Below are positions 34,111-43,585 of a DNA stretch of 64,000 bases, piece after piece; position 1 is the stretch's first letter; each line of letters starts with the position of its first letter. The stretch lies in assembly GCA_052180195.1 (NCBI GenBank), contig CP197469.1; one strand, 5' to 3'. Below the pieces are notes generated by a model. It was not told where the DNA came from. It saw only the letters and a list, made by a program, of their open reading frames with translations, and searched no databases. This DNA comes from Gottfriedia sp002574545. Its GTDB lineage: Bacteria; Bacillota; Bacilli; Bacillales; Bacillaceae_G. The position numbers and the translations under genes were made by a program.

Positions 34111-35808
34111 CTACTTATTTAATAACTTATTTGTTTTTTCAACGAGCTTTTGAAGATCCATCGGCTTTACTTCATGATTATCTAGTTTATATTTTTGTTT
34201 AAGTAAAATGATTCGTTTTACACTTTCGTTAATACGTTCTACTGAAATTGTTTTGTTTTTCACGGCTGTTTCGATTTCTTTATAAACAGCTTTTACTTTG
34301 TTAGGATCATGAGCAACCATAATGATATCACTTCCAGCTAAAATGGAAGTAACCGCTGCTTTTTCCAAATTATAATTTTTTCCAATTGCATCCATCGTCA
34401 TATCATCCGTCATAACTACTCCATCATATTTTAAATCATTTCTTAACATTGAAGTAATGACCATTTTAGACATGGAAGAAGGGTATTTTGGATCGATTTT
34501 TGGTAATAAAATATGTGCAACCATAACTGCATCTACGTTTTGATCGATAGCAGCTTTAAATGGAATCAATTCTAACTGTTGTAAATCAGTATACGATTTG
34601 TTTACAACTGGTAATTCTAAATGGGAATCAACCGAAGTATCACCATGGCCCGGAAAATGCTTTACAACCGGAATGATTTTCTCTGACTGGATCCCTTTCA
34701 TTGTTTGTATTCCTAATTTACTTACAGTATTTGGATTATTACTAAAAGAACGATCACCAATGACTGGATTTTTAGGATTACTATTTACATCTAAAACAGG
34801 TGCAAAGTCCATATTTAAACCAAAAGCTTGAAGTTGTTCTCCCAGTATTTGACCAATTTCATATGAGAATTGTCTATCATTTTTATTTCCAATTAATTGG
34901 TTTGACGGTATTTGACCAAGATTACCTGGTAAACGCGATACTCTTCCACCTTCTTGATCAACTCCAAATAAAATTGGTAAATGATTCGTTCGATTAGCAG
35001 CCTTTATTGAATTTACAAGTTTAACCGTTTGACTATTATTCGTTAGATTTTCTTTGTAAAAAATAAATCCACCAATATGATATTGTTCAACTAGTTCTTT
35101 TAAACTATTTGAGTAACTCGTTCCATAAAAACCTGAGATGATCATTTGACCTATTTTTTCTTGAAGTGTCATCTCATTTAAAAGCTGATCTAGTTTAGTG
35201 CCAGTGCTAGGAATAGGCTGGTCAATTATTGATACTGAAGTATGATGTAGTGTTGGATTATTATTTTCATTAGTAGGTCTTGGTAAGATAAACTTCAGTT
35301 CAATATGATCTAGGTCATAAACTAAAATAATTTGATCCACTTGTTGATCTTTATAGTATTTAATCTTAGTCGGCTTATTTAATTGTTTCATAATATCGTC
35401 ATAGTGAATTTCTTGTAAATTAGCATCATATGATCTTACTTCATAAATTCGATTTTGATTGTCATATCCTACTGCAAATCCTTGTTTTTGATAAGTTAAG
35501 TACGTACCATTTGCAACCTGATCTTTTTGGGTAGATTCCCCAAATTGCTCTGTTATATCTTTTAGGAAAGTCTTCCCTACTTCTATATCTTGTTGGTTTG
35601 GAATTTTTCCTTGTTTAGCACTAGAAATGATATTTTTTAAAATTTCTTCTGCTGAAAGTTGACTCGAATGATTAGTCTCTGTTTGTTGATTTGTATTCTT
35701 ATTTGGTTTCGAATTTGATGAGTCTTGGAACACTTTATCTTTTACCGCAACGTAAACACTTGTACAAACAATAAACAATAGGATTAATAAAAAGATAATT
35801 TTTTTGAT
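34111..35808 (-). CDS. nagZ: Beta-N-acetylhexosaminidase, GH3 (NagZ-like), membrane-anchored
   Basis: GH3 enzymes of this type remove N-acetylglucosamine from peptidoglycan fragments. The catalytic domain shows GVDQEGGRVSRLPG, then the NagZ signature KHFPGHGDTSVDSH with its catalytic His. The nucleophile Asp is in VMTDDMTMD. An N-terminal PepSY-like or linker region of about 180 residues precedes it. The first canonical start is TTG at 35778, with no ribosome site. AGGAGG at 35817-35822 instead points to ATC at 35806-35808, which gives MKKIIFLLILL, a standard signal anchor. It therefore appears to start at a mutated or non-canonical codon. Confidence 0.88.
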   Translation of the reverse strand: MKKIIFLLILLFIVCTSVYVAVKDKVFQDSSNSKPNKNTNQQTETNHSSQLSAEEILKNIISSAKQGKIPNQQDIEVGKTFLKDITEQFGESTQKDQVANGTYLTYQKQGFAVGYDNQNRIYEVRSYDANLQEIHYDDIMKQLNKPTKIKYYKDQQVDQIILVYDLDHIELKFILPRPTNENNNPTLHHTSVSIIDQPIPSTGTKLDQLLNEMTLQEKIGQMIISGFYGTSYSNSLKELVEQYHIGGFIFYKENLTNNSQTVKLVNSIKAANRTNHLPILFGVDQEGGRVSRLPGNLGQIPSNQLIGNKNDRQFSYEIGQILGEQLQAFGLNMDFAPVLDVNSNPKNPVIGDRSFSNNPNTVSKLGIQTMKGIQSEKIIPVVKHFPGHGDTSVDSHLELPVVNKSYTDLQQLELIPFKAAIDQNVDAVMVAHILLPKIDPKYPSSMSKMVITSMLRNDLKYDGVVMTDDMTMDAIGKNYNLEKAAVTSILAGSDIIMVAHDPNKVKAVYKEIETAVKNKTISVERINESVKRIILLKQKYKLDNHEVKPMDLQKLVEKTNKLLNK

Positions 35809-35933
35809 AATATTCTCCTCCTAAAATATTATTTTCTCCTCTTTACTTACCGATATTTCCATTAGTTAAGTGGGCACCTTCTAACGAATAGGTGCATACG
35901 ATGAGAAAGATTAAAGAGGAGGGACTAATTAGA

Positions 35934-36851
35934 ATGACCAATAAAAAATCCCCTGAAATGATTCACCCCATAAACTTCAGAAATCAAAATATGAATCCAA
36001 TTCAGAATAATCCTTATTATGATTACCACCACTATTGGTATAACGAATATCAATCATATCCTATTCATCAACAGCACCACACTCTTGACCAATCCGATAT
36101 TTTTTATCGCCAGCATGCCCAAGCTATTTTCGTTTTAGTTCACGGCTCATGGGTTGATCCATTCTTCTGGCACAAAATTGCGCAAGAACTACAAAAAATG
36201 GGACATATTGTTCATACACCTCAGTTGCCTGGGCATGGTACAGATAAGGATAAAAATGTAAACCATGAGATGATTACAAAACAAGTCGTTCATTATATAA
36301 GGTCAAAAAAGCTTAATAATATTATTTTGATCGGTCACAGCTTTGGTGGTACCGTCATTCAAAAAGTCGCTGAACAGCTTCACGATCGAATTAAACGATT
36401 AGTTTTTTGGAATGCTTTTGTTTTAAATGACGGTGAAAGCTTGGTTGATCAATTACCACCACAAACACAAAAATTATTTTTAGACTTAGCTGGGCAATCT
36501 TCTGATCATACAATTAAACTACCATTTCAATACTTCCGAGATGTGTTTGTTAACTTGGCTGATTTACAAACGGCGCGTCAAATTTATCATGCGACAACAC
36601 CTGAACCAGCAACGCCCCTTGTCGAAAAGCTCGATTTAAAAACCTTTTACCAATTATCGATTCCAAGAAGCTATATTAATTTACAAGAGGATACAGCAGT
36701 ACCTACAGGAGAGAATTCTGGTTGGTACCCTCATATGGCTAGTAGATTAGGAGTTTATCGCTTTATTCAAGGAAGTGGCGATCATTTGTCCACTGCAAAA
36801 ATACATCCAAGAAGAATGGCACAATTAATTGTAAATGCCTCACGAGACTAA
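35934..36851 (+). CDS. Alpha/beta-hydrolase (esterase)
   Basis: A 305-residue protein. ATG at 35934 is preferred because GAGGAGGG lies about 10 bases upstream. An unusual Tyr/His/Asn-rich low-complexity N terminus (about 20-60) is followed by the hydrolase fold. It shows the oxyanion segment VLVHGSWVDPFFW, the nucleophile elbow GHSFGG and the catalytic His in GSGDHLS. The closest pattern is plant-MeNP/EstC-type esterases. No signal peptide is seen. The substrate is unknown. Confidence 0.82.
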   Translation: MTNKKSPEMIHPINFRNQNMNPIQNNPYYDYHHYWYNEYQSYPIHQQHHTLDQSDIFYRQHAQAIFVLVHGSWVDPFFWHKIAQELQKMGHIVHTPQLPGHGTDKDKNVNHEMITKQVVHYIRSKKLNNIILIGHSFGGTVIQKVAEQLHDRIKRLVFWNAFVLNDGESLVDQLPPQTQKLFLDLAGQSSDHTIKLPFQYFRDVFVNLADLQTARQIYHATTPEPATPLVEKLDLKTFYQLSIPRSYINLQEDTAVPTGENSGWYPHMASRLGVYRFIQGSGDHLSTAKIHPRRMAQLIVNASRD

Positions 36852-36854
36852 AAT

Positions 36855-37200
36855 AGACTTTGCTAGTTTATGATTGTAACACTTAATTTATTTACAATTA
36901 AGTGAAGTGAACTGATTTAAAAGGTAATTTGATTTAAATTTAATCCTACTAATATATCTTTAATATTTTGTCACTTATAGAATCTAGAACCTTCTCTATT
37001 AACTAGTAATATGTATCCAATTCAAAAACATCGTATGCCTAACTATTTTTTAGCTGTCATCCAAAAAAAGTATTGATTTACACTAGCATATTCAGTTTTT
37101 ATAATGAAACGTATTTTAAGATGGCTTTGATGAGAAGTATGATATAGAGGATCGTGAAAGCTTTTTTTTATAATCAATTTGTTAAAAGTAAAAAAGAACC
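36855..37200. other. Intergenic region after the esterase gene
   Basis: About 345 AT-rich bases. A hairpin (36880-36888 with 36896-36904) may terminate the esterase transcript, although its U run is poor. I see nothing else supportable. Confidence 0.4.
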
Positions 37201-37202
37201 GA

Positions 37203-37427
37203 CTACACAGCTATAAGATTAGGTAAATAAAAAAAGTCCTTTGTTTGAAAATCATCTTTACCAAAGGACTGTTTTTTATGTTTAACTTGATTTAATTTTT
37301 CTTGTTTCGTTTTTGTTTTACGCGTATTTAAATCTAACATCGCAAATGAACTTCTACTTAATTCTGGATTTCGTTTACCTTCTCTTACTAGTTTATCTCG
37401 TAATTTCCTTGCTTTTGATTTACTCAT
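37203..37427 (-). CDS. Small basic conserved protein reading through its own terminator
   Basis: A 74-residue Lys/Arg-rich protein starting MSKSKARKLRDKLVREGKRN. It is a small basic conserved type in Bacillus with no known function. ATG at 37427 has GAGGTGG upstream. The last part of the frame passes through a terminator hairpin (37235-37270 plus U run), so the C-terminal FFYLPNLIAV is encoded by terminator sequence and beyond. This suggests a lost stop codon or frameshift near the 3' end. Confidence 0.7.
   Translation of the reverse strand: MSKSKARKLRDKLVREGKRNPELSRSSFAMLDLNTRKTKTKQEKLNQVKHKKQSFGKDDFQTKDFFYLPNLIAV
37227..37270 (-). terminator. Terminator overlapping the 3' end of the small basic gene
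   Basis: A 9-bp perfect stem (37235-37243 with 37262-37270) is followed by a run of U on the minus strand. It lies inside the open frame that ends at 37203. Confidence 0.75.
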
Positions 37428-37500
37428 TCTTTCCACCTCTTTTAACTTTATTCTTCTATTATATACATGCTTTCAACATTTTCCACTTACACTTCATAAA

Positions 37501-37788
37501 TTATTTTTTTGAAATTGGGATAAAGTGATTAAATAAACCGACTACTTTTATTTCTTTATCTAAAGCATTAACCTCGTAAACTGAAAAAAAGACATAATCT
37601 TTTTTAGTTGTAACTTTACTAATAAGTTTTTCACCAAATAAGTCAATTCCAAAATCAACATATTTATTTTTTGATTCCAATTTTAGTTGATCCTTTGCCC
37701 AAGTAACAAACTCTCCTTTTGATGGGTTTGTTTGTGCAGAAATAATTAAACAGATTGCGAAAGCCCCGATAACAAATAATTTTTTCAT
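37501..37788 (-). CDS. DUF4359 secreted protein
   Basis: A 95-residue protein with a signal peptide (about 1-19). It has the DUF4359 pattern NPSKGEFVTWAKDQL, a FGEKLI segment, and TTKKDYVFFSVYE, ending LFNHFIPISKK. The family is small and of unknown function, probably exported. It stands alone between the small basic gene and the XRE-repeat regulator. Confidence 0.82.
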   Translation of the reverse strand: MKKLFVIGAFAICLIISAQTNPSKGEFVTWAKDQLKLESKNKYVDFGIDLFGEKLISKVTTKKDYVFFSVYEVNALDKEIKVVGLFNHFIPISKK

Positions 37789-37884
37789 AAAGTCACCTTT
37801 TCATTATTTTTACTATTTATATGATAAAGGATATTACTGAATTGTCCAGAAAATATCCTTTTTTATTAATAAAATGCTTAGAAA

Positions 37885-37915
37885 TAATAAAAAAGGGTCC
37901 TAATTTCGAACCCTA
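37885..37915 (-). terminator. Terminator of the XRE-repeat regulator gene
   Basis: A 7-bp stem (37894-37900 with 37908-37914) is followed by a U run on the minus strand. Confidence 0.7.
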
Positions 37916-37932
37916 AAAAGTAAAATCAAATA

Positions 37933-39189
37933 TTAATTTAGTATTTTCGAATCTAAAAATGGAACGACTGAAATAATCTCATTAATGCCATTTTTTGATA
38001 TAGCATCTAAAGCAAGTTCATTCAGTAGGTCGCCTTCAATAAATGGACAGATTGGTGCTAATGACTTGATCCCCTCTAATTCATAACTCTTTCTTGCGCA
38101 TTCATCAATTACTTCATTACTAACAAATGGCGCAATCGATGTTAGTCCTTTTATGCCATTTATTTCAAACTCTTTCTTTGCACATTCATCGATTATTTCA
38201 TTACTGATAAATGCTGCCATTGATGTTATTTCTTTCATACCATTTGTTTTAAACTCTATCCTTGCACATTCATCGATCATCTCATCACTTATAAATGGTG
38301 CCATCTGAGTTAATCCTTTTAGACCATTCGTTTCAAACTCTTTCTTTGCACATTCATCGATCATCTCATCACTTATAAATGGTGCCATCTGAGTTAATCC
38401 TTTTAGACCATTCGTTTCAAACTCTTTCTTTGCACATTCATCGATCATCTCATCACTTATAAATGGTGCCATCTGAGTTAATCCTTTTAGACCATTCGTT
38501 TCAAACTCTTTCTTTGCACATTCATCGATCATCTCATTACTTATAAATGGTCCCACTTGTGTTAATCCTTTTAGACCATTCGTTTCAAACTCTTTCTTTG
38601 CCAAATCATCAATTAATTCTTTACTAATAAATGGTGCCACCAGAGTTAATTGTTCGATTCCATTGGATTCAAACTCTCGCTTCGCAAATTCATCAATTAA
38701 ATCGTTACTAATATATGGTGCTATACGTGATAATTCTTTCATTCCATTCGAATCAAATTCTTTCTTTACACATTCATCGATTAAGTCGCCACTAACAAAT
38801 GGAGCCATTTCTGATGTATCAGTAATCGTAAGATCATTCTCAACATTTCTGAAAACTAAGTCTGCTTGATTGAAAGTAAGAATCGGTGCAACATTTAAAA
38901 AATCTTCTTTTTCAACTTCTAACTCAAGTGAAGAATCAGAAGTATCTTTTTCAATTAAATTATTAATCAATTTAACACCTTTTTCATTTCCTAACATTTC
39001 ATCAATGCTTACATTAAAGATCTCAGCAAGCTCAGGTAATTTTGAAATATCAGGCATTGTCTCTCCACGTTCCCAGTTACTAATTGCTTGAAAGCTAACA
39101 CCTAATTGATCAGCTAGCTTCATCTGTGTAATCTTGCTTGCCTTTCTTAATTGAGCGATTTGTCTACCTACTTTTTTCATATCAAACAT
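37933..39189 (-). CDS. XRE-family regulator with about ten 28-residue tandem repeats
   Basis: A 418-residue protein. An N-terminal Cro/C1 helix-turn-helix (about 5-62, with LADQLGVSFQAISNWERG) is followed by a short linker. From about residue 127 there are ten full 28-residue repeats plus a partial one. The consensus resembles APFISDEMIDECAKKEF, followed by ETNGLKGLTQ. Three or more central copies are nearly identical at DNA level (84-bp units, about 38280-38610). The repeats probably form a helical solenoid for ligand or protein binding. AGAGGTGA precedes the ATG. No target is known. Confidence 0.88.
   Translation of the reverse strand: MFDMKKVGRQIAQLRKASKITQMKLADQLGVSFQAISNWERGETMPDISKLPELAEIFNVSIDEMLGNEKGVKLINNLIEKDTSDSSLELEVEKEDFLNVAPILTFNQADLVFRNVENDLTITDTSEMAPFVSGDLIDECVKKEFDSNGMKELSRIAPYISNDLIDEFAKREFESNGIEQLTLVAPFISKELIDDLAKKEFETNGLKGLTQVGPFISNEMIDECAKKEFETNGLKGLTQMAPFISDEMIDECAKKEFETNGLKGLTQMAPFISDEMIDECAKKEFETNGLKGLTQMAPFISDEMIDECARIEFKTNGMKEITSMAAFISNEIIDECAKKEFEINGIKGLTSIAPFVSNEVIDECARKSYELEGIKSLAPICPFIEGDLLNELALDAISKNGINEIISVVPFLDSKILN
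38275..38610. repeat. 84-bp coding tandem repeats in the XRE regulator
   Basis: Four consecutive 84-bp units encode the 28-residue repeats with almost no synonymous differences, while outer units are diverged. This points to recent expansion or homogenisation in the centre of the array. Confidence 0.85.
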
Positions 39190-39389
39190 TTATATCACCT
39201 CTTTCTAAAAGTTAATTTAATTGTATCTAGTTAATTGAATAGTTAAAATCAAGCGGTACTTGAATTGAGGAAAAATGGACTCAAGTTATAATTGAATTCC
39301 TAAAAATCTAGCAATTTTAGTTGAACTAAAACTTAATACTCAATTTATTATAACAACTTTTAAAAAAATAAGTATTTGAATTTTCAACC

Positions 39390-39418
39390 AATAAAAAAAC
39401 AACCCAAAATGAGTTGTC
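39390..39418 (-). terminator. Terminator of the DUF1643 gene
   Basis: A 7-bp stem (39399-39405 with 39411-39417) and seven U on the minus strand, 20 bases after the stop. Confidence 0.7.
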
Positions 39419-39437
39419 ATAAGGAAGAATATTAAAA

Positions 39438-40004
39438 TTAATCTTTTGTAGTCCATTCGTATAGAGCTTCAAAATTTAATTTTTCTAACCAATGTCGTTC
39501 CGATAAAATAACTGGGTGAATCAATATATCTTTCCGATTTGAGTCATCACAAAAATTATATAATTTATCTTTATAAGGCTCTAGTATCTCTAGAACTTCT
39601 TTAATTCGCCATTTAAATCGTTTACTTGAACCCCAACCTACAATAATAATGTCTGCATCACTAATCGCTAATTTTATTGCTTCATCGTTATGTTCGCCAA
39701 CTTCGCATTCTTTCCCTTTTAACTTTGTTGAATCCGGTTCCATTAATGCAAAAAGATTTACTAGTTCTAGCGATCCGAAGTTACCTTTCTTATAATCTAT
39801 AAAAAAGTTAAGACATCTCGCCAATATATAATCACTCTTTAGATGATTTGCTCGACAAGGATTAAGTAATACAATAGTAGCTTTCTTTTTCGATTCATCC
39901 CAAGTTCTTGTAAGCGAATATCGCATTAACTTATTTTGTTTATCAAAGACCGCCTTCGTATTAATTTGCATTGAATGACAGTTTACAAAATCCTCAAATG
40001 ACAT
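39438..40004 (-). CDS. DUF1643 family protein
   Basis: A 188-residue protein with the DUF1643 landmarks RYSLTRTWDESKKK and VLLNPCRANHLKSD. LVNLFALMEPDSTKLKG and IIVGWGSSKRF follow. Proteins of this family occur in bacteria and phages. A nucleoside- or nucleic-acid-related role has been discussed, but no activity can be assigned from sequence. The ribosome site is weak (GAAAAGAG). Confidence 0.85.
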   Translation of the reverse strand: MSFEDFVNCHSMQINTKAVFDKQNKLMRYSLTRTWDESKKKATIVLLNPCRANHLKSDYILARCLNFFIDYKKGNFGSLELVNLFALMEPDSTKLKGKECEVGEHNDEAIKLAISDADIIIVGWGSSKRFKWRIKEVLEILEPYKDKLYNFCDDSNRKDILIHPVILSERHWLEKLNFEALYEWTTKD

Positions 40005-40213
40005 ATACTCACTCTTTTCATCATTAATTAAATCAAAATCAACAAAGTATTATATTCATTTAATCGGCATTTGTACTATATTATTAATTAAAATAACTGA
40101 TCCCTTCCTAAAAAAAGCAAATTTTTAGTAGCTTCCTATTTACTATTTCATATTTTCCTAGTACGATAGTGGGTAATTTATACAGTTTATATTAGGAAGG
40201 GGTTATTTTTTTT

Positions 40214-41002
40214 ATGATTAAAGGAATCATTTTTGATTTGGACGACACATTACTTTGGGATCAAAAAAGCGTTCAAGTTGCATTTGCAAATACTTGCAAG
40301 CTAGCTACAGAAAAATACGGTATAGATCCAGTAGCATTTGAACATGCTGTTCGTGATGCCGCTAGAAAGCTTTATGAATCATATGATACATACGAATTTA
40401 CAAAATTAATCGGCATAAATCCCTTCGAAGGACTATGGGGGAATTTTTTAGATGAACATGATCAATTCCCAAAAATGCGGGCTAATTCACCTAGCTATCG
40501 AAAAAATGCATGGACGCTTGGCTTAAAAGCATTTGGAATAGATGATCCAGAATTTGGTCATTTTTTAGCCGAAACATTCCCCAAAGAGCGCAAAGGGAAC
40601 CCTTTTGTATACGATGAAACATTTGATGTGCTTGATCGATTAAATGGACAGTTTAAACTACTTTTGCTAACAAATGGCTCACCTGATTTGCAACATACGA
40701 AGCTTTCAATTACACCAAAGATTAAAGAATACTTTGATCAAATACTAATTTCTGGAGACTTCGGAAAAGGTAAACCTGATCCAACTATTTTTGAACATGC
40801 CTTATCATTAATGGAACTATCAAAAGAAGAGGTCATTATGGTTGGAGATAATCTTATGACTGATATTTTAGGTTCAAGCAGAATTGGAATGAAAAACGTT
40901 TGGATTAATCGTCACAATAAAGAGAGAAATGAAGTTGTGCCTACATATGAAATTACTCATTTAGAAGAGCTTTATCCTATTATTGATTCTTTGAATATAT
41001 AA
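40214..41002 (+). CDS. HAD-superfamily hydrolase
   Basis: A 262-residue haloacid-dehalogenase-type phosphatase. Motif I is FDLDDTL (nucleophile D9, acid D11), motif II the LLTNGS segment, motif III the Lys of GKGKPDP and motif IV MVGDNLMTDILGS. A helical cap (about 20-110) lies between motifs I and II. The YfnB-like length suggests a small phosphometabolite phosphatase. GGAAGGGG precedes the ATG. It is monocistronic with a terminator. Confidence 0.9.
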   Translation: MIKGIIFDLDDTLLWDQKSVQVAFANTCKLATEKYGIDPVAFEHAVRDAARKLYESYDTYEFTKLIGINPFEGLWGNFLDEHDQFPKMRANSPSYRKNAWTLGLKAFGIDDPEFGHFLAETFPKERKGNPFVYDETFDVLDRLNGQFKLLLLTNGSPDLQHTKLSITPKIKEYFDQILISGDFGKGKPDPTIFEHALSLMELSKEEVIMVGDNLMTDILGSSRIGMKNVWINRHNKERNEVVPTYEITHLEELYPIIDSLNI

Positions 41003-41011
41003 GCTTCGTTT

Positions 41012-41046
41012 AAAAATCTAGTGGTGAGACTCGCTAGATTTTTTTA
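41012..41046 (+). terminator. Terminator of the HAD hydrolase gene
   Basis: A 10-bp stem (41012-41021 with 41034-41043) ends in a T run. Confidence 0.85.
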
Positions 41047-41335
41047 TTATTTGGTTATTAGTTCCAAAATACTCAAGCTAGCAGATTAATTCCTCAGAAA
41101 AAACGGAATGAAAATAGAAATATACCGACAAATCAAACATTTAATTTCATATCGACATTATTATAAAATATTACAATTTTGACCAGATATACCCCTAATT
41201 AAGTCACTTTTATAAAAATCTTCCTTAGAGTAGACTTCTCGTCCTTTCTAGTTTTTTGACTAGTGAAATCGAAAGTATAGGATTCGTTTCATAAAATGTC
41301 GTATCTATATAAAAGAATAATTTTGCAACTAAAAT
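41047..41335. other. Intergenic region between convergent HAD and megL genes
   Basis: About 290 bases of AT-rich sequence with no supported gene or site between the two terminators. Confidence 0.4.
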
Positions 41336-41374
41336 AAAAAGTACCTTCTAAGATCAATTTAGAAAGTACTTTTT
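41334..41374 (-). terminator. Terminator of megL
   Basis: Arms AAAGTACCTTCTAA (41338-41351) and the U-rich partner ending at 41372, with a short loop, are followed by a U-rich tract on the minus strand, just after the megL stop. The stem sequence resembles the one at 42920-42949. Confidence 0.75.
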
Positions 41375-41386
41375 TATCAACTCAAT

Positions 41387-42583
41387 TTAACATAGTGAAT
41401 TACTACTGGATTTAAGCAAAGCTTGTTGTAAGTCTGCTACGATATCTTCCCATGCTTCTAACCCAACTGACATGCGTAGCATATTTTCTGTGATGCCCAT
41501 TTTTTCTCGCATTTCTTTTGGAACGACTGCATGGGTCATCGTCGCGGGATGTTGAACTAATGTTTCTGTATCACCTAGACTTACCGCTATTTTTATCATT
41601 TCTAAATGGTTAATAAATTCCTGAGTTTCTTCCTTTGTCCCGTCAATTGTAAATGCGAAGACTCCACCACCTTTTTTCATTTGCTTAGTTGCGAGAAAGT
41701 AATTTTTATTTTTAAAATCTCCAGGGTAATATACATCTTTTACCATTGGATGCGATTGTAAAAATGAAACGACTTTTTTTGCATTTTCACATTGACGGTC
41801 CATTCGAACTGCTAAAGTCTTCAATCCTCGAAGCAATAGCCATGCATCAAATGGTGACATAATCGCTCCTATATCTTTTCTGATTGGAATCATTCGATCA
41901 GCTAGCTCTTTTGTTTTACAAACAACAATTCCTGCAACTACATCACCATGACCACTAATATATTTCGTTGCACTATGTAGGACAATGTCACAGCCTAGTG
42001 TTAATGGCTTTTGTAGATAAGGTGAACAAAATGTATTATCAACTACAACAGTAATATTATTTTTCTTAGCAACTCTTGCAACCATTTCAATATCAATGAC
42101 TTTCATTGTAGGATTGATTGGTGTTTCAATAAATAGTACTTTCGTGTTTTCTTGGATTAAATTTTCGATTTCTTCTTCGGTATCCATTTCACAAAAATTA
42201 TGTTCAATGCCAAATTTGCTCTTTAGCATTTCCAAAAATCCATACGTACAACCGTATATGCCTTTTGAACATAAAATATGATCTCCAGTACTAATTAAAG
42301 AGAAAATTGTAGCAGATACAGCAGCCATACCTGACCCAAATGCTAACGCTACTTCTCCTTCTTCTAACGCAGCCATTCGTTCTTCTAAAATTTGAACAGT
42401 TGGATTTCCTAGCCTTGAATAAATAAAATCATCTCTTTCACCAGCAAATGACTGTTCTCCATGCTGTGCAGTTGGAAACGTATAGGTAGACGTATGAAAT
42501 AATGGAGGAGTTAAACTCCCCTGATACTCACTAGTTTTGTATCCTTCGTGAATCAACTTTGTATCAAACTGATTTTTCTTCAT
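41387..42583 (-). CDS. megL: Methionine gamma-lyase
   Basis: A PLP enzyme of the Cys/Met-metabolism family, 398 residues. The PLP lysine is K207 in SATKYISGHGD, with D182 in VDNTF. Y110 and C112 in GIYGCTY match the Tyr and Cys of methionine gamma-lyase, which favours MegL (methionine to methanethiol, 2-oxobutyrate and ammonia) over cystathionine lyases. No S-box or T-box leader is visible upstream. A cystathionine gamma-synthase-like activity is a less likely alternative. Confidence 0.88.
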   Translation of the reverse strand: MKKNQFDTKLIHEGYKTSEYQGSLTPPLFHTSTYTFPTAQHGEQSFAGERDDFIYSRLGNPTVQILEERMAALEEGEVALAFGSGMAAVSATIFSLISTGDHILCSKGIYGCTYGFLEMLKSKFGIEHNFCEMDTEEEIENLIQENTKVLFIETPINPTMKVIDIEMVARVAKKNNITVVVDNTFCSPYLQKPLTLGCDIVLHSATKYISGHGDVVAGIVVCKTKELADRMIPIRKDIGAIMSPFDAWLLLRGLKTLAVRMDRQCENAKKVVSFLQSHPMVKDVYYPGDFKNKNYFLATKQMKKGGGVFAFTIDGTKEETQEFINHLEMIKIAVSLGDTETLVQHPATMTHAVVPKEMREKMGITENMLRMSVGLEAWEDIVADLQQALLKSSSNSLC

Positions 42584-42908
42584 TTCTAATTTGCCTCCTT
42601 AATTTTAGTGGTGTTCTCATCAAACGTTAATGAAACAAAATAATTAAAATGAAAGCCCTTACAAAATATTCACTAAGACTACTTCTATATATAGGAAAGC
42701 AATACCTTTTAACAGAACCCACTATAGGTAAAATTACTTATTCTTAATCCAATATATTAAATTAATAATATTAATAGTTGCAAAATACCCTTTTCCATAT
42801 TGGTTCTTCTTATTTATTCTATAAACGCCCCATCTATCTTTTTCCCCATTTTACAACCAAATTTTTAACCTACCACTTACAATTTTAAAATAGTAAGGAC
42901 CGATAATT

Positions 42909-42951
42909 CGCAAAAAAAAAAGCACTTTCTAAAAATCTAGAAAGTACTTTT
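42909..42951 (-). terminator. Terminator of the 43-residue gene
   Basis: A 12-bp stem with one G-U pair (42920-42931 with 42938-42949) is followed by a run of ten U on the minus strand. Confidence 0.85.
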
Positions 42952-42976
42952 TATTTTCAAATTATTCTCACGAAAG

Positions 42977-43108
42977 TTAATCTTCTAACCACTTTAGAAT
43001 TTCATCAATTCCAATCGCTTCTTCTACTTCTGGAAATTTCTTCATAAAATTTAAATCGGTATCATTTGGTATCAATTCATCAAATTCTTTTGGATCATGG
43101 ACGCTCAT
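42977..43108 (-). CDS. 43-residue acidic protein
   Basis: A short frame from ATG at 43106-43108 with AAAGAGGTG 6 bases upstream. It encodes 43 residues starting MSVHDPKEFDELIPNDTDLN and ending EILKWLED, acidic and without a membrane helix. A strong terminator follows 26 bases after the stop. Ribosome site, codon pattern and terminator together support a real small gene. I do not recognise it. Confidence 0.75.
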   Translation of the reverse strand: MSVHDPKEFDELIPNDTDLNFMKKFPEVEEAIGIDEILKWLED

Positions 43109-43580
43109 TGACTACACCTCTTTAGTAAATTTTATTTAATGTATTGTTAACAAACTTACTTAATAAAATACATAACCAATTTTTAATGGAAGAAGTAATT
43201 TCGATTCACGGATGAATTAATAATAATAGTTCGTAGTTTTTTTAAAATTTCCTCTTTTTTATTAAAAAATCTTGTACAAAATAGTTTATCGTCTAGAACA
43301 AACTCATACTTTTGGCCATTTAATATTATATCTATTTAATTAGATTAATTTTATGATCACATTTATTACCGAATCTATCTAACGAAGATTTTCCACAACA
43401 GATTATTACTGACTAAGTCAACCTTATCTAATTACTTCTTCTAGATTTACATTTATTCTAAAATTTTCACTTTTCAATTCGAACCCACTTCTCCTAAACT
43501 GCCTTTTCCACTTTTTTTCCGAATTGATTTTAAAAGTAATACAAGCCATTTTGAAAATTTCATTTAGATAGATTTCGGTC
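43109..43580. other. Intergenic region upstream of the 43-residue gene
   Basis: About 470 AT-rich bases. It must hold the promoter for the small gene. I see no gene, riboswitch or clear operator. Confidence 0.4.
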
Positions 43581-43585
43581 CACAT

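Noticed and set aside
42584..42900. S-box or T-box leader for megL
   Set aside because: No conserved riboswitch core, specifier hairpin or antiterminator pair is visible upstream of megL.
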